From the NCBI RefSeq assembly GCF_003337425.1, contig NZ_QPJU01000004.1:124001-188000 (forward strand): a stretch of 64,000 bases of DNA. The letters run 5' to 3'. The stretch comes from Extensimonas vulgaris. GTDB taxonomy: Bacteria > Pseudomonadota > Gammaproteobacteria > Burkholderiales > Burkholderiaceae_C. The position numbers were made by a program, and so were the translations under genes. The notes beneath the pieces were generated by a model, which did no database searches, had not been told where the DNA came from, and saw only the letters and a list, made by a program, of their open reading frames with translations. Below are positions 36,810 to 48,238 of this stretch, piece by piece; position 1 is the stretch's first letter, and the number at the start of each line of letters is the position of its first letter.

Positions 36810-37700
36810 CTACGCAGGCAATAGCGCCTCTTGCTGCGCCTGCACCGTCTGGCGGACGAAATCCCACACCGCCTGCATGCGTGCGACGTGCTTGTTTTCG
36901 GCGGGCATGGACATCCAGAAGGTGCGCGTGAAGCGCGCCGCGTCGGGCAGCACGGCGCACAGGCTCGCGTCCTGCGCGGCGACGAAGGCGGGCAGCACGG
37001 CCAGGCCGGCGCCTGCGCGTGCGGCCTCGTACTGCGCGAGGATGCTGGTGCTGCGCAGCGTGTAGCGGCTCGGGCGGTGCAGCTCGTCGAGGATTTGCAG
37101 CTCTTTGCTGAACAGCAGGTCGTCCACGTAGCTGATGAAGGGGTGGCCCTGCAAATCCTCGGTGCGCGTGATGGGCGCGTGCTGCGCGAGGTAGCTGCGC
37201 GCGCCGTAGAGCTGCAGCCGGTAGTCGGTGAGCTTGACCACGAGCACGGCGCCGCGGCTTGGGCGTTCGAGCGAGATCACGATGTCGGCCTCGCGGCGCG
37301 ACAGGTGCACGAGGCGCGGCAGCGAGAGCAGATCGACCACCAGCCCCGGGTGCGCCTGCGCAAAGCGCGCGAGCTGCGGCGCGAGCACCAGGTTGCCGAA
37401 GCCCTCGGTGCAGCCTATGCGCACCAGCCCTTGCAGGCCCTGGCGCACGCCGGGTGTGGCGTTTTCCACGGCCAGAAAGGCGGCTTCCATGGCTTCGACC
37501 TGCGGCAGCAGCTGGCGCCCGGCTTCGCTCAGGCGGTGGCCGCCGGCCTCGCGCGCGAACAGCGCCGAGCCGACCTGTTTTTCGAGCGCCTGGATGCGCC
37601 GCGCCACCGTGGTGTGATCGACGCCCAGGCGCCGCGCTGCGCCCACCAGCGTGCCCGCGCGTGCGAGTTCCAGAAAGTAGCGCAGGTTGTCCCAGTCCAT
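36810..37700 (-). CDS. LysR-family transcriptional regulator
   Basis: A 296-aa LysR-type regulator with an N-terminal winged helix-turn-helix ([40 protein letters not shown]) and an effector-binding domain (about 90-290). It is divergent from the mmsA gene across 176 bases, the classic arrangement for a LysR protein controlling its neighbour. It may therefore control valine/isobutyrate catabolism; this is inference from position. I start at the ATG at 37700; an upstream in-frame extension to 37778 lacks homology. Confidence 0.9.
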   Translation of the reverse strand: MDWDNLRYFLELARAGTLVGAARRLGVDHTTVARRIQALEKQVGSALFAREAGGHRLSEAGRQLLPQVEAMEAAFLAVENATPGVRQGLQGLVRIGCTEGFGNLVLAPQLARFAQAHPGLVVDLLSLPRLVHLSRREADIVISLERPSRGAVLVVKLTDYRLQLYGARSYLAQHAPITRTEDLQGHPFISYVDDLLFSKELQILDELHRPSRYTLRSTSILAQYEAARAGAGLAVLPAFVAAQDASLCAVLPDAARFTRTFWMSMPAENKHVARMQAVWDFVRQTVQAQQEALLPA

Positions 37701-37876
37701 GGTGTGCGGGGGCGAGGGTGTGGATGCGGTTTGGCAGCAGTGCGCGCGGGCAAAAGCGCAAAAACGTGACCTTTGCATTTTTGCAAATCTGCTGCGCGCA
37801 ATTGTCTATTGTCTCGACAATTCTGCACAGTTACGATCGCCAGGTTTTGGCTCTGTTTCACCCAGGAGATGTTTGC

Positions 37877-39400
37877 ATGAATGCACCCAGCAACGTGGCC
37901 GCGCTGGCCCCTACCGTCAAGCTGCTGATCGGCGGCAAGTTCGTCGAGTCCAAGAGCACCGAATGGCGCAACGTGGTCAACCCTGCCACGCAGGAAGTGC
38001 TCGCGCGCGTGCCTTTCGCCACGCCCGACGAGATCGAGGCCGCCGTGGCCTCGGCCAAGGAAGCCTTCAAAACCTGGCGCAAGACGCCGATCGGCGCGCG
38101 TGCGCGCATCTTCCTCAAGCTGCAGCAGCTGATCCGCGAGCACATGGCCGAACTCGCCGCGATCCTCACGGCAGAGCAGGGCAAGACCTTGCCGGACGCC
38201 GAGGGCGACGTGTTCCGCGGCCTCGAAGTGGTCGAGCACGCGGCTGGCATCGGCAACCTGCAGCTTGGCGAGCTCGCCAACAACGTCGCCAACGGCGTCG
38301 ATACCTACACGCTGTTGCAGCCGCTGGGCGTGTGCGCGGGCATCACGCCGTTCAACTTCCCGGCCATGATCCCGCTGTGGATGTTCCCCATGGCGATTGC
38401 CACGGGCAACACCTTCGTGCTCAAGCCCTCCGAGCAAGACCCCATGGTCACCATGCGCCTGTGCGAACTCGCGCTCGAAGCCGGTATTCCGCCCGGCGTG
38501 CTCAACGTGGTGCACGGCGGTGAGGCCGCGGTGAACGCGATTTGCGACCACCCCGACATCAAGGCGATCTCCTTCGTCGGCTCGACGCGCGTGGGCACGC
38601 ACGTGTACCAGCGCGCGAGCCTCGCTGGCAAGCGCGTGCAGTGCATGATGGGCGCGAAGAACCACGCCATCGTCCTGCCCGACGCGAACAAGGAGCAGAC
38701 GCTCAACGCGCTCGCGGGCGCGGCTTTCGGTGCTGCGGGGCAGCGCTGCATGGCGGTGTCGGTGGCCGTGCTCGTGGGCGAGGCGCAAAAATGGATTCCT
38801 GAGCTCGTCGCCAAGGCCAAGACCCTCAAGGTGGGCGCGGGCCACGAAAAAGGCACGGACGTGGGCCCGCTCGTGTCCTGCGCCGCGCTCGCGCGTGTCG
38901 AGAGCCTGATCGAAAAAGGCATTGCCGAAGGCGCCAAGCTCGAGCTCGACGGCCGCAAGCCGCACGTGCCGGGCTATGAAAAGGGCAACTTCGTCGGCCC
39001 CACGATCTTCTCGGGCGTCAAGCCCGGCATGGCGATCTACGACCAGGAAATCTTCGGCCCCGTGCTGTGCATCGCGGGCGCCAACAGCCTCGACGAAGCC
39101 ATTGAATTCATCAATGCGAACCCGAACGGCAACGGCACCGCGATCTTCACGCAAAGCGGCGCTGCGGCGCGCAAGTTCCAGGAGGACATCGACGTGGGTC
39201 AGGTCGGCATCAACGTGCCGATTCCCGTGCCCGTGCCGATCTTCTCGTTCACCGGTTCGCGCGCGTCCAAGCTCGGCGACCTCGGGCCCTATGGCAAGCA
39301 GGTCGTGCTGTTCTACACCCAGACCAAGACCGTCACGGCGCGCTGGTTCGACGACAGCACCACTGCGCAGGGCGTGAACACCACGATCAGCCTGCGCTGA
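37877..39400 (+). CDS. mmsA: Methylmalonate-semialdehyde dehydrogenase (CoA-acylating)
   Basis: MmsA converts methylmalonate semialdehyde to propionyl-CoA in valine degradation. The 507-aa aldehyde dehydrogenase has catalytic Cys291 in GQRCMAVS, the [12 protein letters not shown] cofactor-binding loop and the C-terminal [16 protein letters not shown] typical of MMSDH. An AGGAGA (37864-37869) precedes the ATG at 37877. It is followed by an acyl-CoA dehydrogenase and mmsB on the same strand, and a divergent LysR gene precedes it. Confidence 0.94.
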   Translation: MNAPSNVAALAPTVKLLIGGKFVESKSTEWRNVVNPATQEVLARVPFATPDEIEAAVASAKEAFKTWRKTPIGARARIFLKLQQLIREHMAELAAILTAEQGKTLPDAEGDVFRGLEVVEHAAGIGNLQLGELANNVANGVDTYTLLQPLGVCAGITPFNFPAMIPLWMFPMAIATGNTFVLKPSEQDPMVTMRLCELALEAGIPPGVLNVVHGGEAAVNAICDHPDIKAISFVGSTRVGTHVYQRASLAGKRVQCMMGAKNHAIVLPDANKEQTLNALAGAAFGAAGQRCMAVSVAVLVGEAQKWIPELVAKAKTLKVGAGHEKGTDVGPLVSCAALARVESLIEKGIAEGAKLELDGRKPHVPGYEKGNFVGPTIFSGVKPGMAIYDQEIFGPVLCIAGANSLDEAIEFINANPNGNGTAIFTQSGAAARKFQEDIDVGQVGINVPIPVPVPIFSFTGSRASKLGDLGPYGKQVVLFYTQTKTVTARWFDDSTTAQGVNTTISLR

Positions 39401-39448
39401 ACGCGCGCGGCAGGCAGGGCAGGGCGCTGCCGCGGCAACATCGTTATT

Positions 39449-39503
39449 GATAGCTGCCAGCGCACGTCCTGCCTTGATAAAGTGCCAAAAACACCCATTT
39501 TTT
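39449..39503 (+). repeat. Dispersed short repeat after mmsA
   Basis: GATAGCTGCCAGCGCACGTCC...TTGATAAAGTGCCAAAAAC is a copy of the dispersed short repeat between mmsA and the acyl-CoA dehydrogenase gene. Confidence 0.55.
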
Positions 39504-39544
39504 GCCACTGCGCAACCGCACACACCACGAGGAGACGCATCCCC

Positions 39545-40711
39545 ATGGATTTCGAGTTGAGCGACGATCAGCGGGCTTTTGCCGACACGGCGCGGCAGTT
39601 TGCCCAGGCAGAACTCGCGCCACACGCCGCGCGCTGGGACGCCGAAGGGATTTTTCCGCGCGAGGCCATCGCCAAGGCCGGCGAGCTCGGTTTTTGCGGC
39701 CTGTACGCGCCCGAAAACGCGGGCGGTCTGGGCCTGCCGCGGCTCGACGCCACGCTGGTGTTCGAGGAGATGGCCGCCGTCGATCCCTCGACCACGGCCT
39801 TCATCACCATCCACAACATGGCGACCTGGATGCTCGGCACCTGGGCCACGCCCGCCGTGCGCGAGCACTGGGGGCCGCTGCTCACGCGCGGCGAAAAGCT
39901 CGCCTCGTACTGCCTGACCGAGCCGGGCGCGGGCTCGGATGCGGCCGCGCTCAAGACGCGCGCCGAGGCCGTGGGGCACGAGTGGGTGATCAACGGCAGC
40001 AAGGCCTTCATCTCGGGCGCGGGCAGCACCGACATGCTGGTGCTCATGGCGCGCACGGGCGACGCGCAGTCCGGCGCGGGTGGCATCTCGGCCTTTGCCG
40101 TGCCGGCCGACACGCCGGGCATCAGCTACGGCAAGCGCGAGCACAAAATGGGCTGGAACAGCCAACCTACGCGCACCATCAGCTTCGACAATGTGCGCAT
40201 CCCGGCCGACCACTTGCTCGGGCGCGAGGGCGAAGGCTTCAAGATCGCCATGAAGGGCCTGGACGGCGGGCGCATCAACATCGCCACTTGCTCGGTCGGT
40301 GCGGCGCAGGGTGCGCTCACGCACGCGCAGCGCTACCTGCACGAGCGTCGGCAGTTCGGCAAGCCGATCGCGAGCTTTCAGGCGCTGCAGTTCAAGCTCG
40401 CCGACATGGCGACCGAGCTCGTCGCGGCGCGCCAGATGGTGCGCCTGGCGGCCTCCAAGCTCGACGCCGGCGCGCGCGACGCTAGCACCTACTGCGCCAT
40501 GGCCAAGCGCTTTGCCACCGACGCGGGCTTTGCCGTGTGCAACGAGGCGCTGCAGCTGCACGGCGGCTACGGCTACCTGAACGACTTTCCGCTCGAGCGC
40601 CTGGTGCGCGACACGCGCGTGCACCAGATCCTCGAGGGCACGAACGAAATCATGCGCGTGATCGTCGCGCGGCGCATGCTCGAAGGCGATGCGCCCGAGG
40701 TGATTCGCTGA
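39545..40711 (+). CDS. Acyl-CoA dehydrogenase, probably isobutyryl-CoA dehydrogenase
   Basis: A 388-aa FAD-dependent acyl-CoA dehydrogenase starting MDFELSDDQRAFADTARQFA. The YCLTEPGAGSDAAAL signature 1, QLHGGYGYLNDFPLERLVRD signature 2 and the C-terminal catalytic Glu in LEGTNEIMR are all present. Its position between mmsA and mmsB suggests oxidation of isobutyryl-CoA to methacrylyl-CoA in the valine pathway; the substrate is inferred from context. Electrons would go to ETF and the ETF-QO at 12635. Confidence 0.93.
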   Translation: MDFELSDDQRAFADTARQFAQAELAPHAARWDAEGIFPREAIAKAGELGFCGLYAPENAGGLGLPRLDATLVFEEMAAVDPSTTAFITIHNMATWMLGTWATPAVREHWGPLLTRGEKLASYCLTEPGAGSDAAALKTRAEAVGHEWVINGSKAFISGAGSTDMLVLMARTGDAQSGAGGISAFAVPADTPGISYGKREHKMGWNSQPTRTISFDNVRIPADHLLGREGEGFKIAMKGLDGGRINIATCSVGAAQGALTHAQRYLHERRQFGKPIASFQALQFKLADMATELVAARQMVRLAASKLDAGARDASTYCAMAKRFATDAGFAVCNEALQLHGGYGYLNDFPLERLVRDTRVHQILEGTNEIMRVIVARRMLEGDAPEVIR

Positions 40712-40749
40712 CTGTCGCGCCGACAGATTTTTTGAAATGCTTTTATTTC

Positions 40750-40794
40750 GATAGCTTCTTGCGCAGCTATATCAAGCGCTAGAGGCATATTTGA
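40750..40794 (+). repeat. Dispersed short repeat before mmsB
   Basis: GATAGCTTCTTGCGCAGCTATATCAAGCGCTAGAGGCATATTTGAT is a well-preserved copy of the dispersed short repeat in the gap before mmsB. Confidence 0.65.
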
Positions 40795-40826
40795 TGCTTA
40801 ACCACTTGCACTCAGGAGACCTCACC

Positions 40827-41720
40827 ATGCACATCGCATTCATCGGTTTGGGCAACATGGGCGGCCCCATGGCGCTGAATCTGCACAAGGCCGGCTACAG
40901 CGTGCGCGGCTTCGATTTGTCCAAGCCCGCGTGCGACAAGCTCGCCGCCGAGGGCCTGGTGATCGCGCCCAGCGCCACAGAGGCGGCGCAGGGCGCGGCC
41001 GTGGTCATCAGCATGCTGCCCGCGAGCCCGCATGTCGAGGCGCTGTACCTCGGCGACGGACGCCAGCCAGGTTTGCTTGCGGCATTGAGCGCGGGCACGC
41101 TGGTCATCGACAGCTCGACCATCGCCGCAGCCACCTCGCGTAAAGTGGCCGAAGCCGCGGCGGCGCGCCAGATCGACTTCATCGACGCGCCCGTCTCGGG
41201 CGGCACGGGCGGTGCCATTGCGGGTACGCTGACCTTCATGGTCGGCGGCGAGGCGGCAGCGCTCGAGCGCGCGCGCCCGCTGCTCGAAAAAATGGGCAGC
41301 AACATCTTCCACGCGGGCGCCGTGGGCGCGGGCCAGACGGCCAAAATCTGCAACAACATGTTGCTGGGCATCCTCATGGCCGGCACCAGCGAGGCCATCG
41401 CGCTCGGCGTGGCCAACGGGCTCGACCCCAAGGTGCTGTCAGAGATCATGCGCCGCAGCTCGGGCGGCAACTGGGCGCTCGAAAAATACAACCCCTGGCC
41501 CGGCGTGATGGAAAACGCGCCCGCCTCCAAGGGCTACGCGGGTGGCTTCGGCACCGACCTCATGCTTAAAGACCTGGGCCTCGCACAAGAAAACGCCACC
41601 GCCGTCAAGGCCGCGACGCCGCTGGGCGGCCTGGTGCGCGGCCTGTACGCGGCGCACAGCCTCGCGGGTTACGGCGCGCAGGACTTCTCGAGCATCGTCA
41701 AGCTGGTACACAAGGGCTGA
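40827..41720 (+). CDS. mmsB: 3-hydroxyisobutyrate dehydrogenase
   Basis: MmsB oxidises 3-hydroxyisobutyrate to methylmalonate semialdehyde, the step before MmsA. The 297-aa beta-hydroxyacid dehydrogenase has the NAD-binding FIGLGNMGGPMA (5-16), the DAPVSGGTGGA substrate loop and the catalytic Lys region GAGQTAKICNNM. CAGGAGA (40813-40819) precedes the ATG at 40827. Hydratase and thioesterase genes of the pathway are not in this cluster. Confidence 0.94.
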   Translation: MHIAFIGLGNMGGPMALNLHKAGYSVRGFDLSKPACDKLAAEGLVIAPSATEAAQGAAVVISMLPASPHVEALYLGDGRQPGLLAALSAGTLVIDSSTIAAATSRKVAEAAAARQIDFIDAPVSGGTGGAIAGTLTFMVGGEAAALERARPLLEKMGSNIFHAGAVGAGQTAKICNNMLLGILMAGTSEAIALGVANGLDPKVLSEIMRRSSGGNWALEKYNPWPGVMENAPASKGYAGGFGTDLMLKDLGLAQENATAVKAATPLGGLVRGLYAAHSLAGYGAQDFSSIVKLVHKG

Positions 41721-41893
41721 CACGGCCCGAGAGGCTTCGGCCCACCCGAATGCCAGTTGGGGTTCGGAATGCGGCCGGCCCCGCAAAGCGCGCTGCCAAG
41801 TGGGGGACAGCGCGCTGGGCGCATCCTTTCTACAATCGACAGGACTTGCACCGCGGCGCGGTGCCCCGTCCACACGCTCACATCCCCCCACCC

Positions 41894-42973
41894 ATGCCCT
41901 CTGCCGCCGAACTCGAACGCGCCTTGCACTACCCGCTTGCCGACCGCCTACCGCCACGCGGCGGTGCGATCGAGGTGGCGCCCGGTGTGCTCTGGCTGCG
42001 CATGGCCTTGCCGTATGCGCTCGACCACATCAACCTCTGGCTGCTGCGCGACCACCTCGACGGCCGCGACGGCTGGAGCGTGGTCGATTGCTGCATAGAC
42101 CGCGCCGAGTCGCGCACCGATTGGGAGCAGGTGTTTGCAAGCCAGTTGCAGGGCTTGCCGATTCTGCGCGTGATCGTCACGCACATGCACCCCGACCACA
42201 TCGGCCTCGCGCACTGGCTGTGCGAGCGCTGGAGCACGCCCGCGCATGAATGCCGTCTGTGGATCAGCGCCACCGACTACCAGGCCGGGCTCTTCAACTC
42301 TGCGGTGGTGGACGATGTGCGCGCCGAGCGCTCGGCGCAGTTCTTTGCAAGCCATGGCCTGCGCGATCCGGACGACCTCGAAAAAATCCGCCAGCGCAAG
42401 AGCTACTACAGCAGCCACGTGCCGGCCGTGCCGCCGACCTTCCGGCGCCTCATGGACGGCAACGTGCTGCGCATCGGCGCGCACGAATGGCGCTGCATCG
42501 TCGGCTACGGCCACGCGCCCGAGCACATGGCGTTGTATTGCGCCGCGCTGGGCCTGTTGATCAGCGGCGACATGATGCTGCCGCGCATCTCCACCAACGT
42601 GAGCGTCTATGAGAGCGAGCCCGAGGCCGACCCGCTCACGCTGTTCCTCGACTCGATCGACCGCTTCGAGGCGCTGCCCGCCGACACGCTGGTGCTGCCC
42701 GCGCACGGCAAGCCCTTCGTGGGCCTGCAAACGCGCATCGCCCAGCTGCACGAGCACCACCGCGCGCGCCTGGCCGACGTGCTCGTCACGGCGCGCGAGC
42801 ACCCCGTGACGGCGCACGATCTGCTGCCCGTGCTGTTCCACCGCCAGCTCGACCTGCACCAGACCACTTTTGCGATGGGCGAGGCCGTGGCGCACCTGCA
42901 CCGCCTTTGGTACGCGGGCCACCTGCGGCGCACGCGCGACGCCGAGGGTGTGTGGCGCTTTGCGCTGGTTTGA
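41894..42973 (+). CDS. Metallo-beta-lactamase fold hydrolase
   Basis: A 359-aa protein with the metal motif THMHPDHIG (HxHxDH), a later metal-ligand His in GYGHAPEHM, ISGDMMLPRISTNVS (bridging Asp), and LPAHGKPF near the C-terminus. The long form with a C-terminal winged-helix-like tail (HDLLPVLFHRQLDLHQTTFAMGEAVAHL) resembles the glyoxalase II/LACTB2-type thioesterase or RNA-hydrolase subgroup. The substrate is unknown. I use the ATG at 41894; TACAAT at 41831-41836 is a possible -10. Convergent with a small hypothetical gene. Confidence 0.85.
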   Translation: MPSAAELERALHYPLADRLPPRGGAIEVAPGVLWLRMALPYALDHINLWLLRDHLDGRDGWSVVDCCIDRAESRTDWEQVFASQLQGLPILRVIVTHMHPDHIGLAHWLCERWSTPAHECRLWISATDYQAGLFNSAVVDDVRAERSAQFFASHGLRDPDDLEKIRQRKSYYSSHVPAVPPTFRRLMDGNVLRIGAHEWRCIVGYGHAPEHMALYCAALGLLISGDMMLPRISTNVSVYESEPEADPLTLFLDSIDRFEALPADTLVLPAHGKPFVGLQTRIAQLHEHHRARLADVLVTAREHPVTAHDLLPVLFHRQLDLHQTTFAMGEAVAHLHRLWYAGHLRRTRDAEGVWRFALV

Positions 42974-43003
42974 GCGGGGCATGTTCCCCACTGAAATCGG
43001 CGC

Positions 43004-43258
43004 TCAATCGGGCACGAAGCGGCTTTCGAATCTGCGCAAGTCCTGCTCGAGCTCGAAGGTCACGAGTTGCCCCATTTTCATGTCGGCAAGCCGGCAAGCG
43101 GCAAACAAGCTGCTTTTGCCCGCGAGGTCGAAGCTCGGCAGGTCGATCAGCGCATACGGGTAGGGCACGAATAGCTCGTGCGCAAACAGCGTGTGGCTCT
43201 CGTTGCGCGGCGAGGGGTAGAGTTTGTAGCGGGCAGTGGTGATGGTGCGTGTTGCCAT
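43004..43258 (-). CDS. Small hypothetical protein
   Basis: An 84-aa reading frame starting MATRTITTARYKLYPSPRNE and ending FESRFVPD. I do not recognise a family. It has no membrane segment or cysteine motif; the composition is that of a small soluble alpha/beta protein. Third codon positions are strongly G/C, as in real genes here, and it fills the gap between convergent and divergent neighbours (moaE starts 80 bases away). An upstream in-frame ATG at 43300 would add 14 residues. Confidence 0.65.
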   Translation of the reverse strand: MATRTITTARYKLYPSPRNESHTLFAHELFVPYPYALIDLPSFDLAGKSSLFAACRLADMKMGQLVTFELEQDLRRFESRFVPD

Positions 43259-43338
43259 GGCAGGGTGGATGAAAATACCGTACCGCGTAATGCTAGCCAA
43301 GCTAGGCTAGCCCAGCCAGCCCAAAGTAGGGTGACCCG

Positions 43339-43821
43339 ATGAACGCTTCTTTCGTTTCCATACAAACCGCCGATTTCGATCTGACGACCGAGCTCGCTGC
43401 CCTGCGCGCGCAAGACCGCCGCGTGGGTGCGCTGTGCAGCTTCGTCGGTCTGGTGCGCGACCATAACGAGGGCGACGCCGTGGCCAGCCTGGAGTTGGAG
43501 CACTACCCAGGCATGACGGAAAAGTCCATTCAAACCATGGTCGATGAAGCCCTGGCGCGCTTTCCCGTCTATGCAGTGCGCGTGATCCACCGCGTGGGCC
43601 TGCTGCAGCCCGCGGAGCAGATCGTGCTCGTCGCGGTGAGCGCGGCGCACCGCGGGCCGAGTTTTCAGGCCTGCGAATTTCTCATGGACTACCTCAAGAC
43701 GCAGGCGCCGTTCTGGAAAAAGGAGCAGACACCGCAGGGTGCGCGCTGGGTCGATGCGCGCGTGAGCGACGACGCCGCGCTCGCGCGCTGGGGTATCGCG
43801 GCGCGCAACGCAGCTGCATGA
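43339..43821 (+). CDS. moaE: Molybdopterin synthase catalytic subunit
   Basis: MoaE moves sulfur from the MoaD thiocarboxylate to precursor Z, giving molybdopterin. The 160-aa protein has the GALCSFVGLVRDHNEG N-terminal motif, LELEHYPGM, HRVG, VAVSAAHRGPSFQACEFLMDYLK and the catalytic KTQAPFWKKE lysines. moaD and moeA, often upstream, are not in the window, so this is an isolated moaE. Confidence 0.94.
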   Translation: MNASFVSIQTADFDLTTELAALRAQDRRVGALCSFVGLVRDHNEGDAVASLELEHYPGMTEKSIQTMVDEALARFPVYAVRVIHRVGLLQPAEQIVLVAVSAAHRGPSFQACEFLMDYLKTQAPFWKKEQTPQGARWVDARVSDDAALARWGIAARNAAA

Positions 43822-43894
43822 GCTGCTGCTGGAGCCGACGCCAGCAGTCGGCTGCGGGTTTGATGTAGGTCAACGATATTCGTGCGCAGCGCGC

Positions 43895-43918
43895 CTTGAA
43901 ATGGTGCGCTTGCCCCTC
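43895..43918 (+). promoter_or_regulatory. Sigma-32-like heat-shock promoter of clpB
   Basis: CTTGAA (43895-43900), 12 bases, then CCCCTC (43913-43918) match the heat-shock consensus CTTGAA-N13/14-CCCCAT closely. It lies 30 bases before the clpB ATG, and clpB is a classic sigma-32 target. Confidence 0.7.
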
Positions 43919-43947
43919 AGCTGCGATCCCATCGGAGGTAAAAACCC

Positions 43948-46554
<2,607 letters not shown>

Positions 46555-46574
46555 ACCAAATTTCCTGAAATGAT

Positions 46575-46615
46575 AGCTGCCAGCGCTTGATACATAAGCG
46601 CTGGCAGCTTTTTTT
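46575..46615 (+). terminator. clpB terminator formed by a dispersed repeat
   Basis: A perfect 14-bp stem (46575-46588 with 46596-46609) with loop GATACAT is followed by seven T residues. The left arm AGCTGCCAGCGCTTGATA is the core of the dispersed short repeat, so a repeat copy serves as the terminator. Confidence 0.92.
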
Positions 46616-46685
46616 ATGCCTATTTTTGCAGGCAGACCCGATTGCGCGGACAATGCCGCCCTTTCGTCACTTTCCCGGTTTGTGC

Positions 46686-47204
46686 ATGTCCAACATTCAA
46701 GTACGTCCCGCCACGCTGCGCGACGTCAAAGCCATCGCCCAGATTCACACCCTTGCCGTGCAGCAAGCCTATCGCGGCTTATTGCCCGATGAATACCTGC
46801 AGGCGCAAAAGCCCGACGAGCGCCAAGCCTACTGGCGCGAGGCCATCGAATACTGCGAGCCGCAGGTGCTGGTAGCGGTGGACGCGGAAAAAGTCATTGG
46901 TTTCGTCGGTTACGACCGCTCGCGGGACCCCAAATCGCGCCCGACCACGGGTGAAATTTGGGCCATTTATGCGGCCCCCAGCCATTGGAGCCAAGGCGTG
47001 GGGCTGGCACTGTGGGACGCAGCGCGTGATGGCCTGCTAGAAGAAGGCTGCACCAGCGTCACCGTGTGGATACCCCTGTGCAACGAGCGGGCACTGCGCT
47101 TTCATGAGACGGCCGGTTTCAAGCGCGAGCTGGCAACGGCCAAGACCTCACTCGTGGGTGGCGTGCGCATCGAGGAAATCCGGCTCAAGCGCGCCTTGCA
47201 CTGA
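46686..47204 (+). CDS. GNAT-family N-acetyltransferase
   Basis: A 172-aa protein with the GNAT fold. It starts IQVRPATLRDVKAIAQIH, has a VLVAVDAEKVIGFVGYD beta-4 core, the acetyl-CoA motif A IYAAPSHWSQGVGLALWDAA, and the C-terminal ALRFHETAGFK. The acceptor substrate is unknown. I use the ATG at 46686; an in-frame ATG at 46653 would add 11 residues. It is convergent with the hypothetical gene at 47230. Confidence 0.85.
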   Translation: MSNIQVRPATLRDVKAIAQIHTLAVQQAYRGLLPDEYLQAQKPDERQAYWREAIEYCEPQVLVAVDAEKVIGFVGYDRSRDPKSRPTTGEIWAIYAAPSHWSQGVGLALWDAARDGLLEEGCTSVTVWIPLCNERALRFHETAGFKRELATAKTSLVGGVRIEEIRLKRALH

Positions 47205-47229
47205 CCCGGAGGCTCTTTCTGCCCTGCGC

Positions 47230-47757
47230 TCAGCGGCTCAAGGAGGCGGCTCGTTCTTCGGGCAGCAGCTCCTTGAGGCGTTCGCGTATCGTTTGCGCGC
47301 GTTCGTGGCCGGCCAGCTGCACCACTTCTTCGATCAAGGCGGCGCCTACGCGGAGCATGCTTTCGACGTCGCGCGCATTGCGCAGGGCCTCGCGGAAGGT
47401 GTCGGCCAATGCCGGGTCGCGCCGCGCAAACATGCGCTCGCACATGTCGAACAGGTACATGCGCGCCGCCGGTAGCGAGCGCAGCGCCTGCGCTGAATTT
47501 GCCGGCTTGGCCGTTGGCTGCGCCACGGCGGGCGCCGGCTGCAGTTGGACTTCGACGGCTTCGACAGTTTCGACGATCAGATAGCCTTCGGCGATGAGCT
47601 TGTCCAGCAGCTGTGCCCCCATGCCATTGTGCAAGGCGTGCAATTCGGCGGCGCGCTTGCCTTCGGCCAGCAGCAGCAGGGAGCGCTCACGCAGACTCAG
47701 GGTGCGCACGCCCGGGGAGAGCTCGAGACGTGCTTTCTCGGTTTTGCGCAGGAACAT
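47230..47757 (-). CDS. Conserved hypothetical protein
   Basis: A 175-aa soluble protein. The N-terminal half (VRTLSLRERSLLLLAEGKRAAELHAL, then GAQLLDKLIAEGYLIV) looks like a winged-helix or regulator-like module of the kind found in some Burkholderiales hypotheticals. A Pro/Ala linker (QPAPAVAQPTAKPA) leads to a helical C-terminal domain (about 95-175). No catalytic motif is visible. I start at the ATG at 47757; a GTG five codons earlier is possible. Function is not predictable from the sequence. Confidence 0.75.
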   Translation of the reverse strand: MFLRKTEKARLELSPGVRTLSLRERSLLLLAEGKRAAELHALHNGMGAQLLDKLIAEGYLIVETVEAVEVQLQPAPAVAQPTAKPANSAQALRSLPAARMYLFDMCERMFARRDPALADTFREALRNARDVESMLRVGAALIEEVVQLAGHERAQTIRERLKELLPEERAASLSR

Positions 47758-47862
47758 GGCGAATGTAATCACATGTTAAAGACCCATTGCATCGTGTTTT
47801 CATGACGTGGGGATGACATGAAGGCGGGGCCGGTTTTGCCCTTGCGGTCGCCCGCGGGCCGG

Positions 47863-47909
47863 TGTTCCAGACTGAAACGGATCGCTATGCACTGTTTCGC
47901 AATGAATCG
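47863..47909 (+). promoter_or_regulatory. Candidate upstream activator sites for the CoA-ligase operon
   Basis: Two imperfect palindromes, TGTTCCA-GAC-TGAAACG (47863-47879) and TGTTTCG-CAA-TGAATCG (47893-47909), lie exactly 30 bp apart, about three helical turns. They are centred about 118 and 88 bases before the expected sigma-54 start. They resemble the perfect TGTTCCA-CTC-TGGAACA in front of the BVMO genes, so both are probable sites for the AcoR-type regulator. Confidence 0.55.
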
Positions 47910-47962
47910 GTCTTGCACCTACGCCCGCGTGGACATCGTGGCGGCTTGCAGGGGCAGGGCCG

Positions 47963-47979
47963 TGGCACAAGCTTTGCTA
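47963..47979 (+). promoter_or_regulatory. Sigma-54 (-24/-12) promoter of the CoA-ligase operon
   Basis: TGGCACA-AGCT-TTGCT matches the consensus TGGCACR-N4-TTGCW, with GG at 47964-47965 and GC at 47976-47977 exactly 10 bases apart. Transcription should start near 47989, leaving a leader of about 250 bases before the CoA-ligase gene. The sigma-54 activator gene at 57399 is the likely partner. Confidence 0.8.
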
Positions 47980-48033
47980 TTTCAGGGGCTGTGCGCATTC
48001 CCGTCGCGAAAAGCGATGGCGGTTGCGTCCGAT

Positions 48034-48217
48034 TTCAACCCAGATTGTTCATGAGGACGCGGGACGATGGCGAGGCGGCTGGCGAGGCAGTTTGGTCGCT
48101 GGTGAGAAGTCCATGGCCGGTGCCATGGACGCCGAAGCAGCGGCCAAAATGACCGTCAGGCGTCCGCCAGCGCCCGCGTAGGTGCGCAGCACCGCCTCGT
48201 GAACAATCTGGGTTCAA
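48034..48217. repeat. MITE-like palindromic element in an operon leader
   Basis: Inverted ends AACCCAGATTGTTCAYGAGG (48037-48056 and 48195-48214, 19 of 20 matching) bound a segment whose halves are imperfectly complementary. The halves meet at a perfect central hairpin GTCCATGG-CCGGTG-CCATGGAC (48109-48130). It lies wholly between the predicted sigma-54 start site and the CoA-ligase start codon, so it would be transcribed as a long stem-loop. No second copy is in the window. Confidence 0.7.
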
Positions 48218-48238
48218 CCCTCTGCAACGCACAAGCCG

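Noticed and set aside
37529-40624. A 1031-codon open frame on the minus strand
   Set aside because: It is antisense to mmsA and the acyl-CoA dehydrogenase gene, His/Ala/Arg/Val-rich, and shows no domain. Long antisense frames are expected where third codon positions are mostly G/C.
47818-48152. Possible small peptide genes upstream of the CoA ligase
   Set aside because: They overlap the activator sites, the sigma-54 promoter and the palindromic element; no family resemblance.
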